Below the pieces are notes generated by a model that saw only the letters and a program-made list of their open reading frames with translations, ran no database searches and was not told where the DNA came from. Shown one piece after another: positions 30,701 through 40,000 of a DNA stretch of 64,000 nt. Source of the DNA: Liolophura sinensis (taxonomy: Eukaryota; Mollusca; Polyplacophora; Chitonida; Chitonidae). Where the stretch lies: positions 20,038,017 to 20,102,016 of the forward strand of contig NC_088307.1 in the NCBI RefSeq assembly GCF_032854445.1. The letters are read 5' to 3'. Each line of letters begins with the position of its first letter. The first letter of the stretch is position 1. The position numbers were made by a program, and so were the translations under genes.

Positions 30701-33130
30701 CCCGGGCTATGCCCAGTTTCCTCCTACCATAATGCTGGCCACTGTCATATAAGTGAAATATTCTTGAGCACGACATAAAACATCAATCAGATAAATAAAT
30801 AAATAAATTGAAATGTCAATCCACTTTTCACATATCGGTGCACCATCTAACTTCATTGCGTCATTAGTTTATTTGTCCATCCCTGTTTTAGATGATGAAG
30901 ATCGTGATGACATGTTGAAGGCAGAAGATTCTGCCTCCTGTGAGGGGCGAACATCTGCTCCGCCACCCAATGTTGACAGTGTATCTCACTCCTCATCTGC
31001 CGGCAGCCTGCTGTCTGAACCAGGAGCTGGTGTCAGAGCTATTGGTGAGTTGTTCTAAAATATGCACAGTTGTGAGTTCTTTGGATGAGTCTTGTGCATG
31101 CAAATGCTGAAAGCTTCTAAGTTTTGAAAACTATATTTCATCTCTGTGCTCCAAGATTAGGATATGTTAATTATCACAAGGATGAAAGATTTATTTATTA
31201 ATTTGATTGATGGTTTACACGGTAATAAAGAATATGTCACTTATACATTGGGGGCCAGCAATATGGTGGGCGGAAACCATGCAAAGTCCAGGGCAATCAT
31301 CCGCAGGTTGCTGCAGGCCTGCCCACGTACAGCCGGAGAGGAAGACAGCATGAACTCAAAGCGAACACATTGGTGAGAGGCTCAATGGTCACTGTGCTGC
31401 GCTGGCATGCTAACCATCTCGAACAGGGAGGCTCCTAAGGATGAAAAACAACACAACAACTCTGTGCCTCTAGTAGGTCCACTTGGTTCACAAACGTGAC
31501 AAAGCTGACCAGGCGTCTTGAGTGTGACAATGCCAAAAAGTGCTGAATTTCATGCAAATTTTTTTTAAAATAAGACAACATCTGTCATGTGTCTGTTATG
31601 GTTGATACAGCAGACCAAATTGGAAAGAATTAATAGCTGAAAATGTGAGGATTTCAGCAGAAAGACCATAATTCAAAAGGTTGAAATTTTTTTTTGAAAA
31701 TTTGGTAACTCTATAATTCAAAATTGAACATTTTTTTGAAAGTTTGGTAACTAATTCAAAATTGAAATTTGTTTTGAAAATTTGGTAACTCTATAATTCA
31801 AAATTGAAATTTGTTTTGAAAGTTTGGTAACTCTATAATTCAAAATTGAAATTTGTTTTGAAAGTTTGGGAACTCTGTAATTCAAAATTGAAATTCAAAA
31901 TTGAAATTTGTTTTGAAAATTTGGTAACTATAATTTAAAATTGAAATTTGTTTTGAAAATTTGGTAACTCTATAATTCAAAACTGAACATTTTTTTGAAA
32001 GTTTGGTAACTCTATAATTCAAAATTGAAATTTGTTTTGAAAGTTTGGTAACTCTATAATTCAAAATTGAAATTTGTTTTGAAAGTTTGGGAACTCTGTA
32101 ATTCAAAATTGAAATTCAAAATTGAAATTTGTTTTGAAAATTTGGTAACTATAATTTAAAATTGAAATTTGTTTTGAAAATTTGGTAACTCTGTAATTCA
32201 AAATTGAACATTTTTTTGAAAGTTTGGTAACTCTATAATTCAAAATTGAAATTTGTTTTGAAAATTTGGTATCTGTAGAATTCAAAATTGAAAATTTTTT
32301 TCATTGATTTAAATGCGGTTTGGAATGTAACATGGGCATTGTGGGATCATATTGATAGTATACTTTTTCGACCATGTCTCCTTGGTTTCCCTTCTGTGTA
32401 GCGCTGGTAATGGTCACATAAGTGAAATATTCTTGAGTACGGTGTGAAACTCCATTCAAATCAGTAAATAAATCAAAAGACGTCACACTGATTTTTCTAC
32501 ACTTATTTGTTCAGGTGTGTATTCCTCTTTTAGTGATATAGAAAAAGCGAAAAAAAAAGTGATGACATACATTATGGATTATGGGATCCACGTGGTCCAT
32601 TAAGCCCACCTTACCAGCCAACACATTGGCTTACATTTCATTTGATAAAAATAGTAGTCTAGAAAATAAAGTTTTTAATGGTCGTTCTACTGATGCTTGC
32701 TTGTTCACTTCGTTAAAGGTAGGTGAGTGGTAAGCTGGAGACCCAGGATCCAATCTCAAAGGCAAAGAAAATTTAGATAACTAAAAAAGTTATTTCGAAA
32801 GAGGGGTGGAGTCAGTTTTTTCTAACATGCTTGGTAACTGTAAAAGCCACCTTTGATTCAGAAATTTTACTTTAATAGCCAGGTGGCCATAATAGCAAGA
32901 AAACAAGTATGATGTTGTGTCAGTAAAGAGCCATTGTGTAAGCTCTGTTCTGTAGGGTTTCCATCATGTATTAAATTTTCGCCTAATTTCTAAATTTTCT
33001 AGGTTCATTTAGAAATGAAACAGCTATTTAATAAATCATTTAACTTCTGATTACAGGTGTTGTGGCAAGTGGGGCTTTAGCAGCTGTGATTGCTGGAATG
33101 TCCTATCTGTACCTGGGAACAGAAAGCTAG
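15764..33130 (+). CDS. ODR4: ODR4 homolog, ER tail-anchored partner of UFSP2
   Basis: Twelve coding exons: 15764-15868, 16684-16872, 17277-17372, 19887-19993, 20605-20641, 21587-21724, 24824-24991, 26203-26328, 27049-27133, 28854-29042, 30892-31044 and 33057-33130 (TAG). They sum to 1467 nt, or 488 residues, with all phases consistent; human ODR4 is about 450. Diagnostic matches in order: MGRLIFADESVQKYLS start, GLVIGQ, RDYVIHVARTP, MLPGGMSVIGLF, CRTLDV (from the 37-nt micro-exon), AAEWKYQS, GAISGRAFVH, VIRSLSSRCQLLCED and FPITFCDYAF. The C-terminal 24 residues form a single hydrophobic anchor (GALAAVIAGMSYLYLG). Residues about 55-75 are a Glu/Asp-rich insertion. Family knowledge: ODR4 sits in the ER membrane with UFSP2/ODR-8, linking UFM1 processing to maturation of odorant and other GPCRs. 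Odd: the exon ending at 21724 is followed by an array of its own 3' end and splice donor (see 21653-24634). The gene is otherwise intact. Confidence 0.95.
17029..17159. mobile_element. MITE group D, ~130 bp
   Basis: The ends GGGGGCAGTTCCTCAAAGCA + GTCGTAA and TTACGACCCCTTTGAGAAAT + GGGGCCC are inverted repeats of about 27 bp with mismatches. No coding content. It lies in the ODR4 intron between 16872 and 17277. A comparable element with a different sequence lies at 26668-26808. Confidence 0.65.
17567..17740 (+). repeat. Third dispersed repeat
   Basis: CCACCAATATAGTGTGCATA, CTGTACATCAAGTGTGCGAA, TTAGTAACTTGCCAAAGGTC and CGGGCGCTCCGGTTTCTTCA are blocks found in the same order, diverged, at 2815-2990, 7630-7790 and, with a nested insertion, 13262-13420. 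Related antisense pieces lie near 41340-41480 and 60530-60620. I cannot assign a class. Confidence 0.5.
18051..19049. mobile_element. ~1 kb inverted-repeat element in an ODR4 intron
   Basis: The left end GGGCCAATTAAACACTTAAT and the reverse complement of the right end, GGGCCAAATTAACACTCAAT, match with small differences. Inside each end are AT-rich arrays of ATTTATCAATATCACTAATT-like units (18080-18250 and 18895-19030). The core holds unique sequence and a perfect hairpin (18544-18660). No transposase-like frame is seen. No clear target-site duplication was found, so class is unassigned. Confidence 0.6.
18544..18660. repeat. Perfect 29-bp inverted repeat with a 59-nt loop
   Basis: Arms 18544-18572 and 18632-18660 are exact reverse complements (TGAATATAGCACAGATTCTA...). 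The loop contains GGTTTGAATCC, close to the tRNA/SINE B-box consensus, but no good A box or cloverleaf. The stem would form on RNA or single-stranded DNA. It lies inside the 18051-19049 element. Confidence 0.8.
19235..19470. mobile_element. MITE group C
   Basis: CCGTATTTGACCTGAAAAGT at the left and AATTTCAGGTCAAATGCAGT at the right are inverted repeats of about 15 bp. The interior has TGCATTTTCAGAGGCAAA and GTTGAAACTTACATTTTTCC. Diverged relatives that share the interior lie at about 8800-8950, 49960-50150, 52070-52230 and 56560-56790. Confidence 0.55.
19540..19798 (+). repeat. SINE family 1, full length
   Basis: Head GGGGCCTCTTTGGCTGAGTG, B-box region TGTGCTCAAGTCCATTCC, block TACCATAATGGTGGCTGCC, ATTCTTGAGTATGGCGTAAA and an AATAAATAAATAAAA tail. 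It is moderately diverged. It lies in the ODR4 intron before exon 19887. Confidence 0.85.
20325..20575. repeat. Tandem repeat, 78 bp x ~3.2
   Basis: Units begin TCATTGTTCTGGTTAATGAG and run through TAAAGCATTCTGTTGA to GTAAACATCAAGTCA. The period of 26 codons keeps one antisense frame open. The array ends just upstream of the 37-nt ODR4 micro-exon (20605-20641). Confidence 0.9.
20660..20738 (+). repeat. SINE family 2 tail
   Basis: GTCGTCGTCATCTGACGTCA, TGAAAAATTATTGAGTACGA, CGTTAAACCCTAAGCACT and CACTCACTCA match the family 2 3' end. It begins about 20 bases after the micro-exon donor. Confidence 0.8.
21171..21365. mobile_element. MITE group B, diverged
   Basis: The inverted ends TAAATCTTCAACCTTTTCAA and TTTGAAAAGGTCAAAGATTT flank about 190 bp. 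It lies in the ODR4 intron before exon 21587. Confidence 0.5.
21653..24634 (+). repeat. Satellite made of an ODR4 exon end and its splice donor, ~32 copies
   Basis: The unit is about 86-100 bp: GTGGCCATCAATCTGTCCCT, through CCTAGACACAGCCAAACAGA and AACAAATCAAA, then the donor GTGAGT and a (GT)n stretch of variable length. Counting AAAGTGAGTAG gives about 32, the first being the real exon end at 21724. Units differ at few positions (CAATCT/CAGTCT, CCAAACAG/CCACACAG, ACAGTG/GCAGTG), so the expansion looks recent. The last unit decays at 24600-24634. Each copy keeps the 3' about 75 nt of the exon and an identical donor but no acceptor. Confidence 0.97.
25310..25676 (+). repeat. SINE family 2, full length, with target-site duplication
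   Basis: The head CGGCCCGGATAGCACAGTTG + GTAGAGCG has a good A box, and a B-box-like GATCCAGGATCAATCC follows. It continues with AAAGAGGAAGTTGTAAATTC, GCGTTCAGCATGAAGGGGAT, CGGGCGGGGTGGCTTGCTTG, GTGGAAATCCGTCCTGCAAC, TATGACTGAAAAATTGTTGA and CACTCACTCACT. CTGTACCAGTA is repeated at 25299-25309 and 25677-25687. It lies in an ODR4 intron. Confidence 0.92.
26357..26482 (+). repeat. SINE family 1, 3' half
   Basis: TTTTGGTGGTGGAGTCCCCC, CACTATAATGCTGGCCACCG and ATTCTTGAGTACTGCCTACA with an AATAAAATCAG tail. It lies just downstream of ODR4 exon 26203-26328. Confidence 0.7.
26668..26808. mobile_element. MITE-like inverted-repeat element, ~140 bp
   Basis: GGGCCCAGTTTCATGAAGTT at the left and GCTTCGTGAAACTGGGCGCT at the right form inverted ends. 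It is non-coding and lies in an ODR4 intron. Confidence 0.6.
28245..28382 (-). mobile_element. MITE group B, antisense, truncated
   Basis: TAATTCTTCAACCTTATCGC, GTTTATTCAAGCATATTCTG and CCAACCAGTGTAGTTTTGTC are the reverse complement of 39400-39538. It is cut off where the SINE family 1 copy begins at about 28388. Confidence 0.55.
28388..28625 (+). repeat. SINE family 1
   Basis: TTGGTTAGCATGCTAGAACA, TCACCAATGCGGTTGCTGTG, CCCACCATAATAATGGCTGC, TTGAGTATGGCGTAAAACAC and a CATAAATAAATAAATC tail. The extreme 5' head is missing. Confidence 0.85.
29125..29216. repeat. Degenerate (GTGTCG/GTGTTG)n short tandem repeat
   Basis: Six-base units GTGTCG, GTGTTG and GTGTCA run for about 90 bases, followed by a (TATATG)-rich patch at 29220-29262. 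It lies in an ODR4 intron. Confidence 0.8.
29830..30460. repeat. Complex tandem array in an ODR4 intron
   Basis: Nested units of CATCTGGTAGAAATCATATC, TGACAGGGAGGATATCTCAG and AATCATACCTCAGAAACTCT combine into larger periods of about 65-120 bp, then a simpler unit of about 42 bp after 30180. Several frames are open by periodicity only. Confidence 0.8.
30607..30808 (+). repeat. SINE family 1, 5' truncated
   Basis: Begins at the B-box region GTGAGTTCAAGTACAGCTCA, then GGATGGTCGTGGGTTTCCCC, CTACCATAATGCTGGCCACT and TTCTTGAGCACGACATAAAA with an AATAAATAAATAAATTG tail. It lies about 80 bases upstream of ODR4 exon 30892. Confidence 0.88.
31183..31420 (-). repeat. SINE family 1, antisense
   Basis: TTTATTTATTAATTTGATTG, then GGGGGCCAGCAATATGGTGG, CAGGGCAATCATCCGCAGGT, CGTACAGCCGGAGAGGAAG and CACATTGGTGAGAGGCTCAA are the reverse complement of family 1. 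It lies in the last ODR4 intron. Confidence 0.85.
31685..32298. repeat. AT-rich minisatellite, ~42 bp x ~14
   Basis: Units TTTGGTAACTCTATAATTCA + AAATTGAAATTTGTTTTGAAAA, with shortened copies and a larger duplicated block (31876-32000 resembles 32090-32210). Antisense frames are open by periodicity. It lies in the last ODR4 intron. Confidence 0.9.
32385..32478 (+). repeat. SINE family 1, 3' tail
   Basis: TAAGTGAAATATTCTTGAGT and ACGGTGTGAAACTCCATTCA with an AGTAAATAAATC tail. It is strongly 5' truncated. Confidence 0.75.
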
Positions 33131-33535
33131 TCAGCAATTGGCCTTCGAAAGAATGATTTAATATGTGCTAAAAGTACAATTCATCTGGTCAGGATAAACA
33201 TGTTTTTTTTTTGTTTTTTTGTAAATACTGAGTAATTTAAGCTCATCCTACTATATATTGTGGTTCTTTGTAGCCAGACCAAATGTTTAGGCCATGAAAT
33301 AGATTTTCTTAAAATCATTCCCAGATTTTCCAGTGTTTACAGGCTTTCTTGTCATTTTTCAATTTAATACTGGTTTAATATTGTACGGTGGGAACTGAGC
33401 AGTTCTCCTCATTCTGACAAAACCACTAGTGTATGTTTCATCAACAATCATTCGTTTACTAACGAACATCAGCTCTTCATTGTATCTTGTTTATATATAT
33501 ATCTGATTGCTAAATAAAGCTTGTGAACATCTGTC
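33131..33535 (+). other. ODR4: ODR4 3' UTR with polyadenylation signal
   Basis: After the TAG the sequence is AT-rich and ends with AATAAA at 33513-33518, followed by a GT-rich stretch (TTGTGAACATCTGTC, ACTGTTGTGATTTTT). This fits a cleavage site near 33535. The minisatellite begins about 100 bases later. Confidence 0.65.
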
Positions 33536-33631
33536 AAAGAAATGACACTGTTGTGATTTTTAGAGTTGCTTGAGCTCTTTTTTTTAGATGGAATAAGCAC
33601 TGCTTAATGTTCATGGGCGACCAACAGTTTT

Positions 33632-36600
33632 AGTCAATGTTCACGTACAACCATCAGCTTTCCTCAGTGTTCACATACAACCGTCAGCTTTCCTCAATAT
33701 TCACATACAACCATCAGCTTTCCTCAGTGTTCTCATACAACCATCAGCTTTCCTCAGTGTTCTCATACAACCATCAGCTTTCCTCAATGTTCACAAACAA
33801 CCATCAGCTTTCCTCAGTGTTCACAAACAACCGTCAGCTTTCCTCAGTGTTCACATACAACCATCAGCTTTCCTCAGTGTTCACCTACAACCATCAGCTT
33901 TCCTCAATATTCACATACAACCATCAGCTTTCCTCAATATTCACATACAACCATCAGCTTTCCTCAATATTCACGTACAACCATCAGCTTTCCTCAATAT
34001 TCACATACACCCATCAGCTTTCCTCAATATTCACATACAACCATCAGCTTTCCTCAATATTCAGGTACAACCATCAGCTTTCCTCAGTGTTCACGTAAAA
34101 CCATCAGCTTTCCTCATTATTCAGATACAACCATCAGCTTTCCTCAATATTCACATACAACCATCAGCTTTCCTCAGTATTCAGAAACAACCATCAGCTT
34201 TCCTCAATATTCACATACAACCATCAGCTTTCCTCAATATTCAGGTACAACCATCAGCTTTCCTCAGTGTTCACGTACAACCATCAGCTTTCCTCAATAT
34301 TCAGAAACAACCATCATATTTTCTCAATATTCACATATAACCATCAGCTTTCCTCAATATTCAGAAACAACCATCATATTTTCTCAATATTCACGTACAA
34401 CCATCAGATTTCCTCAATATTCAGATACAACCATCAGATTTCCTCAATATTCAGATACAACCATCAGATTTCCTCAGTATTCAGATACAACCATCAGCTG
34501 TGGTCAATGTTCAGGTACAACCATCAGCCAAACTAAATGTTCAGGTACAACCATCAGCTATACTGAATGTTCAGGTACAACCATCAGCTATACTGAATGT
34601 TCAGGTACAACCATCAGCTATACTGAATGTTCAGGTACAACCATCAGCTATACTGAATGTTCAGATACAGCCATCAGCTATACTGAATATTCAGGTACAA
34701 CCATCAGCTATACTGAATGTTCAGGTACAACCATCAGTTATACTGAATGTTCAGGTACAACCATCAGCTTTACTGAATGTTCAGGTACAACCATCAGCTA
34801 TACTGAATGTTCAGGTACAACCATCAGCTATACTGAATGTTGAGGTACAACCATCAGCTATACTGAATGTTGAGGTACAACCATCAGCTATGCTGAATGT
34901 TGAGGTACAACCATCAGCTATATTGAATGTTCAGGTAAAACCATCAGCTTTACTGAGTGTTCAGGTACAACCGTCAGCTTTACTGAATGTTCAGGTATAA
35001 CCATCAGCTATATTGAATGTTCAGGTACAACCATCAGCAATACTGAATGTTCAGGTAAAACCATCAGCTTCACTGAATGTTTAGGTACAACCATCAGCTA
35101 TACTGAATGTTCAGGTATAACCATCAGCTATACTGAATGTTCAGGTACAACCATCAGCTATACTGAATATTCAGGTACAACCATCAGCTATACTGAATGT
35201 TCAGGTACAACCATCAGCTATACTGAATGTTCAGGAACAACCATCAGCTATACTGAATGTTCAGGTACAACCATCAGCTATACTGAATGTTCAGATACAA
35301 CCATCAGCTATACTGAATATTCAGGTACAACCATCAGCTATACTGAATATTCAGGTACAACCATCAGCCAAACTGAATGTTCAGATACAACCATCAGCTA
35401 TACACAATATTCAGGCACAACCATCAGCTTTACTGAACGTTCAGGTAAAACCATCAGCTATACTGAATGTTCAGGTAAAACCATCAGCTTTACTGAATGT
35501 TGAGGTACAACCATCAGCTTTACTAAATGTTGAGGTACAACCATCAGCCAAACTGAATGTTCAGATACAACCATCAGCTATACACAATATTCAGGCACAA
35601 CCATCAGCTATACTGAATGTTCAGGTAAAACCATCAGCTTTACTGAATGTTGAGGAACAACCATCAGCTATACTGAATGTTCAGGTACAACCATCAGCTA
35701 TACTGAATGTTCAGGTAAAACCATCAGCTATACTTAATGTTCAGGTAAAACCATCAGCTTTACTGAATGTTGAGGTACAACCATCAGCTTTACTAAATGT
35801 TGAGGTACAACCATCAGCTATACTGAATATTCAGGTACAACCATCAGCTATACTGAATGTTGAGGTACAACCATCAGCTATACTGAATGTTGAGGTTCAA
35901 CCATCAGCTATACTGAATGTTGAGGTACAACCATCAGCTATACTGAATGTTGAGGTACAACCATCAGCTATACTGAATATTCAGGTACAACCATCAGCTA
36001 TACTAAATGTTGAGGTACAACCATCAGCTATACTGAATGTTGAGGTACAACCATCAGCTATACTGAATGTTCAGGTAAAACCATCAGCTATACTGAATAT
36101 TCAGGTACAACCATCAGCTATACTGAATGTTCAGGTACAACCATCAGCTATACTGAATGTTGAGGTACAACCATCAGCTTTACTAAATGTTGAGGTACAA
36201 CCATCAGCTATACTGAATATTCAGGTACAACCATCAGCTATACTGAATGTTGAGGTACAACCATCAGCTATACTTAATGTTGAGGTACAACCATCAGCTA
36301 TACTGAATGTTGAGGTACAACTGTCAGCTATACTGAATGTTCAGGTACAACCATCAGCCAAACTGAATGTTCAGGTACAACCATCAGCTATACTGAATGT
36401 TGAGGTACAACCATCAGCTATACTGAATGTTGAGGTACAACCATCAGCTTTACTAAATGTTCAGGTAAAACCATCAGCTATACTGAATATTCAGGTACAA
36501 CCATCAGCTATACTGAATGCTCAGGTACAACCATCAGCTATACTGAATGTTGAGGTACAACCATCAGCTATACTGAATGTTGAGGTACAACTGTCAGCTA

Positions 36601-38330
36601 TACTGAATGTTCAGGTACAACCATCAGCCAAACTGAATGTTCAGGTACAACCATCAGCTATACTGAATGTTCAGGTACAACCATCAGCTATACTGAATGT
36701 TCAGACACAACCATCAGCTTTACTGAATGTTCAGGTACAACCTTTAGCTATACTGAATGTTCAGGTAAAACCATTAGCTTTACTGAATGTTGAGGTACAA
36801 CCATCAGCTATACTGAATGTTCAGGTAAAACCATCAGCTTTACTGAATGTTGAGGTACAACCATCAGCTTTACTAAATGTTGAGGTACAACCATCAGCTA
36901 TACTGAATATTCAGGTACAACCATCAGCTATACTGAATGTTGAGGTACAACCCTCAGCTATACTTAATGTTGAGGTACAACCATCAGCTATACTGAATGT
37001 TCAGGTACAACCATCAGCTATACTGAATATTCAGGTAAAACCATCAGCTATACTGAGTGTTCAGGTACAACCATCAGCTATACTGAATGTTCAGGTATAA
37101 CCATGAGCTATACTGAATGTTCAGGTACAACCATCAGCTATACTGAATGTTCAGGTACAACCATCAGCTATACTGAATGTTCAGGTACAACCATCAGCTT
37201 TACTGAATGTTCAGGTACAACCATCAGCTATACTGAATATTCAGGTACAACCATCAGCTATACTGAATGTTGAGGTACAACCATCAGCTATACTGAATGT
37301 TGAGGTACAACCATCAGCTTTACTGAATGTTGAGGTACAACCATCAGCTATACTGAATATTCAGGTACAACCATCAGCTATACTGAATGTTGAGGTACAA
37401 CCATCAGCTATACTTAATGTTGAGGTACAACCATCAGCTATACTGAATGTTCAGGTACAACTGTCAGCTATACTGAATGTTCAGGTACAACCATCAGCCA
37501 AACTGAATGTTCAGGTACAACCATCAGCAATACTGAATGTTCAGGTACAACCATCAGCCAAACTGAATGTTCAGATACAACCATCAGCTATACACAATAT
37601 TCAGGCACAACCATCAGCTTTACTGAACGTTCAGGTACAACCATCAGCTATACTTAATGTTGAGGTACAACCATCAGCTATACTGAATGTTGAGGAACAA
37701 CCATCAGCTATACTGAATGTTCAGGTACAACCATCAGCTTTACTGAATGTTGAGGAACAACCATCAGCTATACTGAATGTTCAGGTAAAACCATCAGCTT
37801 TACTGAATGTTGAGGAACAACTATCAGCTATACTGAATAGGTACATCTATCAGCTATACTGAATGTTCAGGTACAACCATCAGCTATACTGAATGTTCAG
37901 GTACAACCATCAGCTATACTGAATGTTCAGGTACAACATCAGCTGTAGTCAATGTTCAGGTACAACCATCAGCTATACTGAATGTTCATCAGCTAAACTG
38001 AATGTTTAGGTACAACCCATCAGCTATACTGAATGTTCAGATACAACCATCAGCTATACTGAATGTTCAGGTACAACCATCAGCTATACTGAATGTTCAG
38101 GTACAACCATCAGCTATCCTCAATATTCAGGTACAACCATCAGCTATACTGAATATTCAGGTGCAACCATCAGCTATACTGAATGTTCAGGTACAACCAT
38201 CAGCTATACTGAATGTTCAGGTACAACCATCAACTATACTGAATGTTCAGGTACAACCATCAGCTATACTGAATGTTCAGGTAAAACCATCAGCTGTATT
38301 GAATGTTCAGGTACAACCAGGTACCTGACA
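33632..38330. repeat. 30-bp minisatellite, ~156 units
   Basis: The period is 30 bp almost without indels until about 37830. Two subfamilies occur: CTTTCCTCAATATTCACATA + CAACCATCAG (33632-34500, about 29 units) and CTATACTGAATGTTCAGGTA + CAACCATCAG (34500-38330, about 127 units), with a hybrid unit at the border. ACAACCATCAG is the shared part. Larger duplicated blocks are visible: a CCAAACTGAATGTTCAGATA unit followed by TATACACAATATTCAGGCAC recurs at about 35369, 35549 and 37559. One frame encodes 10-residue units (NVQVQPSAIL) for up to 160 codons, but stops recur and no splice context is seen, so no gene is called. Confidence 0.97.
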
Positions 38331-38339
38331 AACTTCTGA

Positions 38340-38465
38340 CTTAATTTATTTGGCATTGAGCTGGACTTAGTGACGGAGGAATAGCTCACAGCGATCACAT
38401 TGGTGATATGTTTATGAATCACTGAGCTGCGCTGCGCTACCACACTAACCTTGGTCTCCATGGTA
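38340..38465 (-). repeat. SINE family 1, antisense fragment, diverged
   Basis: GAGCTGGACTTAGTGACGGA, CTCACAGCGATCACATTGGT and the CACTGAGCTGCGCTGCG region resemble the reverse complement of the family 1 head. No tail is present. Confidence 0.4.
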
Positions 38466-39052
38466 CACACTAGTTATCTTCTACTCATGAACACAAAATA
38501 CATAACAGAGATCTATACGAACGACAGAAGAGCTCGTTTTGAAACGAAAAATTCACTTTATTTATAAACTGTTGTTTTAAACATGCATTCTAGAATGCAA
38601 AAAACATCTGACACAGAAAGCTTTCCTGACAATAAATGGTACAAAAATTTGTGAAACACTATAGAAAGTATAATGGCAAGTCTTGTAAGAGCATCTAAAA
38701 CAGATGAAATAAATACTGTTTCACATTTTAATCAATAATATTTCACTACTGTATTGGAAGTCGGGGTTTATGGGTGGAAGAAACCGCACAGATCCCACAA
38801 AATATGTCTAAACATTGCCAAGTATAGGTCAGGCCCCAGACCCCATGGCCCGGGATCATGAAGCGATCTTAGACTTAAATTTCAATTATTAAACTTGGAA
38901 TGTTCCTGGCCTTTATTTTATCTGAAATAAAGATATCCACACATTTATCTTAATGATTTACCCAGAATTTACCTTGTCAAGCAATATTGTGATCTTGTTA
39001 CTTCAGAAATAACCATTTTAGATTGATCTGAAATGTGTCTCTCATAAATGCA

Positions 39053-39242
39053 ATCACTGTGAATTCAAGTCCAGCTCATGCTGGCTTCCTTTAAGATTGT
39101 ACGTGGAAAGGTCTGCAATGTGTGGGTGGTGGTGGATTACCCCCTAGCTCAGCTCAGTGCCTCAACAAAATGTTGGTCGCCGTCGGGAAAGTGAAATATT
39201 CTTAAGTAGGGCATAAAACACCAATCAAATAAACAAATTAAA
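39053..39242 (+). repeat. SINE family 1, 5' truncated
   Basis: CACTGTGAATTCAAGTCCAG, CTCATGCTGGCTTCCTTTAA, then AAATATTCTTAAGTAGGGCA and an AATAAACAAATTAAAC tail. It is diverged in the middle. Confidence 0.8.
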
Positions 39243-39330
39243 CAACTCGACTATGCAAGCAAGTTTATAATTCATACATGTAAATTGTGCTTTTAATAAA
39301 CCTTTAATACTTTTAAAATTAATACCCTAA

Positions 39331-39538
39331 TTCTTCAACATTTTTGTATATGAAAGACTTTCAGTGCATTTTATGCAGTTTTAATTTAATTGGATTTTGG
39401 AGATAAAACTGCATTGGTTGGGTTGGCCAGTTTCTAGGCTTCACAAGTATAATTTTATCTGTCTTAACAGAATAATGCCTTCAGAATATGCTTGAATAAA
39501 CACCTTTGCAAACATGCAAAAGGTTGGAGAATTACAGT
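39331..39538. mobile_element. MITE group B
   Basis: CCCTAATTCTTCAACATTTT and AAAAGGTTGGAGAATTACAG form inverted ends. The interior GGAGATAAAACTGCATTGGT matches the other copies. Confidence 0.6.
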
Positions 39539-40000
39539 ACCAGTACTTCTGTAATTATACAAAATGCAAAAACCAAAAAAGAATACTTATGATGTGACCA
39601 AATGACAGACAAAACGCTGTACTTATACAGCTGCTTCTTTAATATTAGAACATGTATTCAATAAACTTCTTTAAAGTAAGAAATTCAATTTTAGACAGGC
39701 CAGCGAGAAGCTGGTATCAATAAAATGTCACCTCACGGGGAAGAAATACTCCTGTGGACTAGCATGACTAGGCTGTAATGTGTTGTCCATACTACCAAGG
39801 AGGCACCTGGAGAAACTGGTGTCTTTGCTTGTCTTTACAGTCTGATTAAGACAATCTCATCCAACAATGCAAAAAAAAAAAATCCTCATACTATAAGGTG
39901 GAATGTTGCAGTTCTCTTCTGACCCACGGAAATCACAGAGTATCTCAAGTAAAATGTTTGTAAATGTGTATCCGTAAACCCTTGAAATTATGATCATGTA

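Larger units (their letters stand above)
38540..40000 (-). other. Probable 3' UTR of the triple-MLLE gene
   Basis: Downstream (minus strand) of the stop at 40001-40003. TTTATT at 38557-38562 reads AATAAA on the minus strand and is a candidate polyadenylation signal, though other TTTATT sites lie closer. The interval holds a SINE family 1 copy (39053-39242) and a MITE group B copy (39331-39538). Confidence 0.4.

Noticed and set aside
33637-35000. Long open frames (89-166 codons) as genes for repetitive proteins
   Set aside because: They follow from the 30-bp period; the frames end wherever a unit varies, there is no signal peptide, splice context or start context, and the open frame switches with the unit subfamily.
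33632-38330. CRISPR-like array
   Set aside because: Units are directly adjacent without unique spacers, in a eukaryotic genome with no cas genes.
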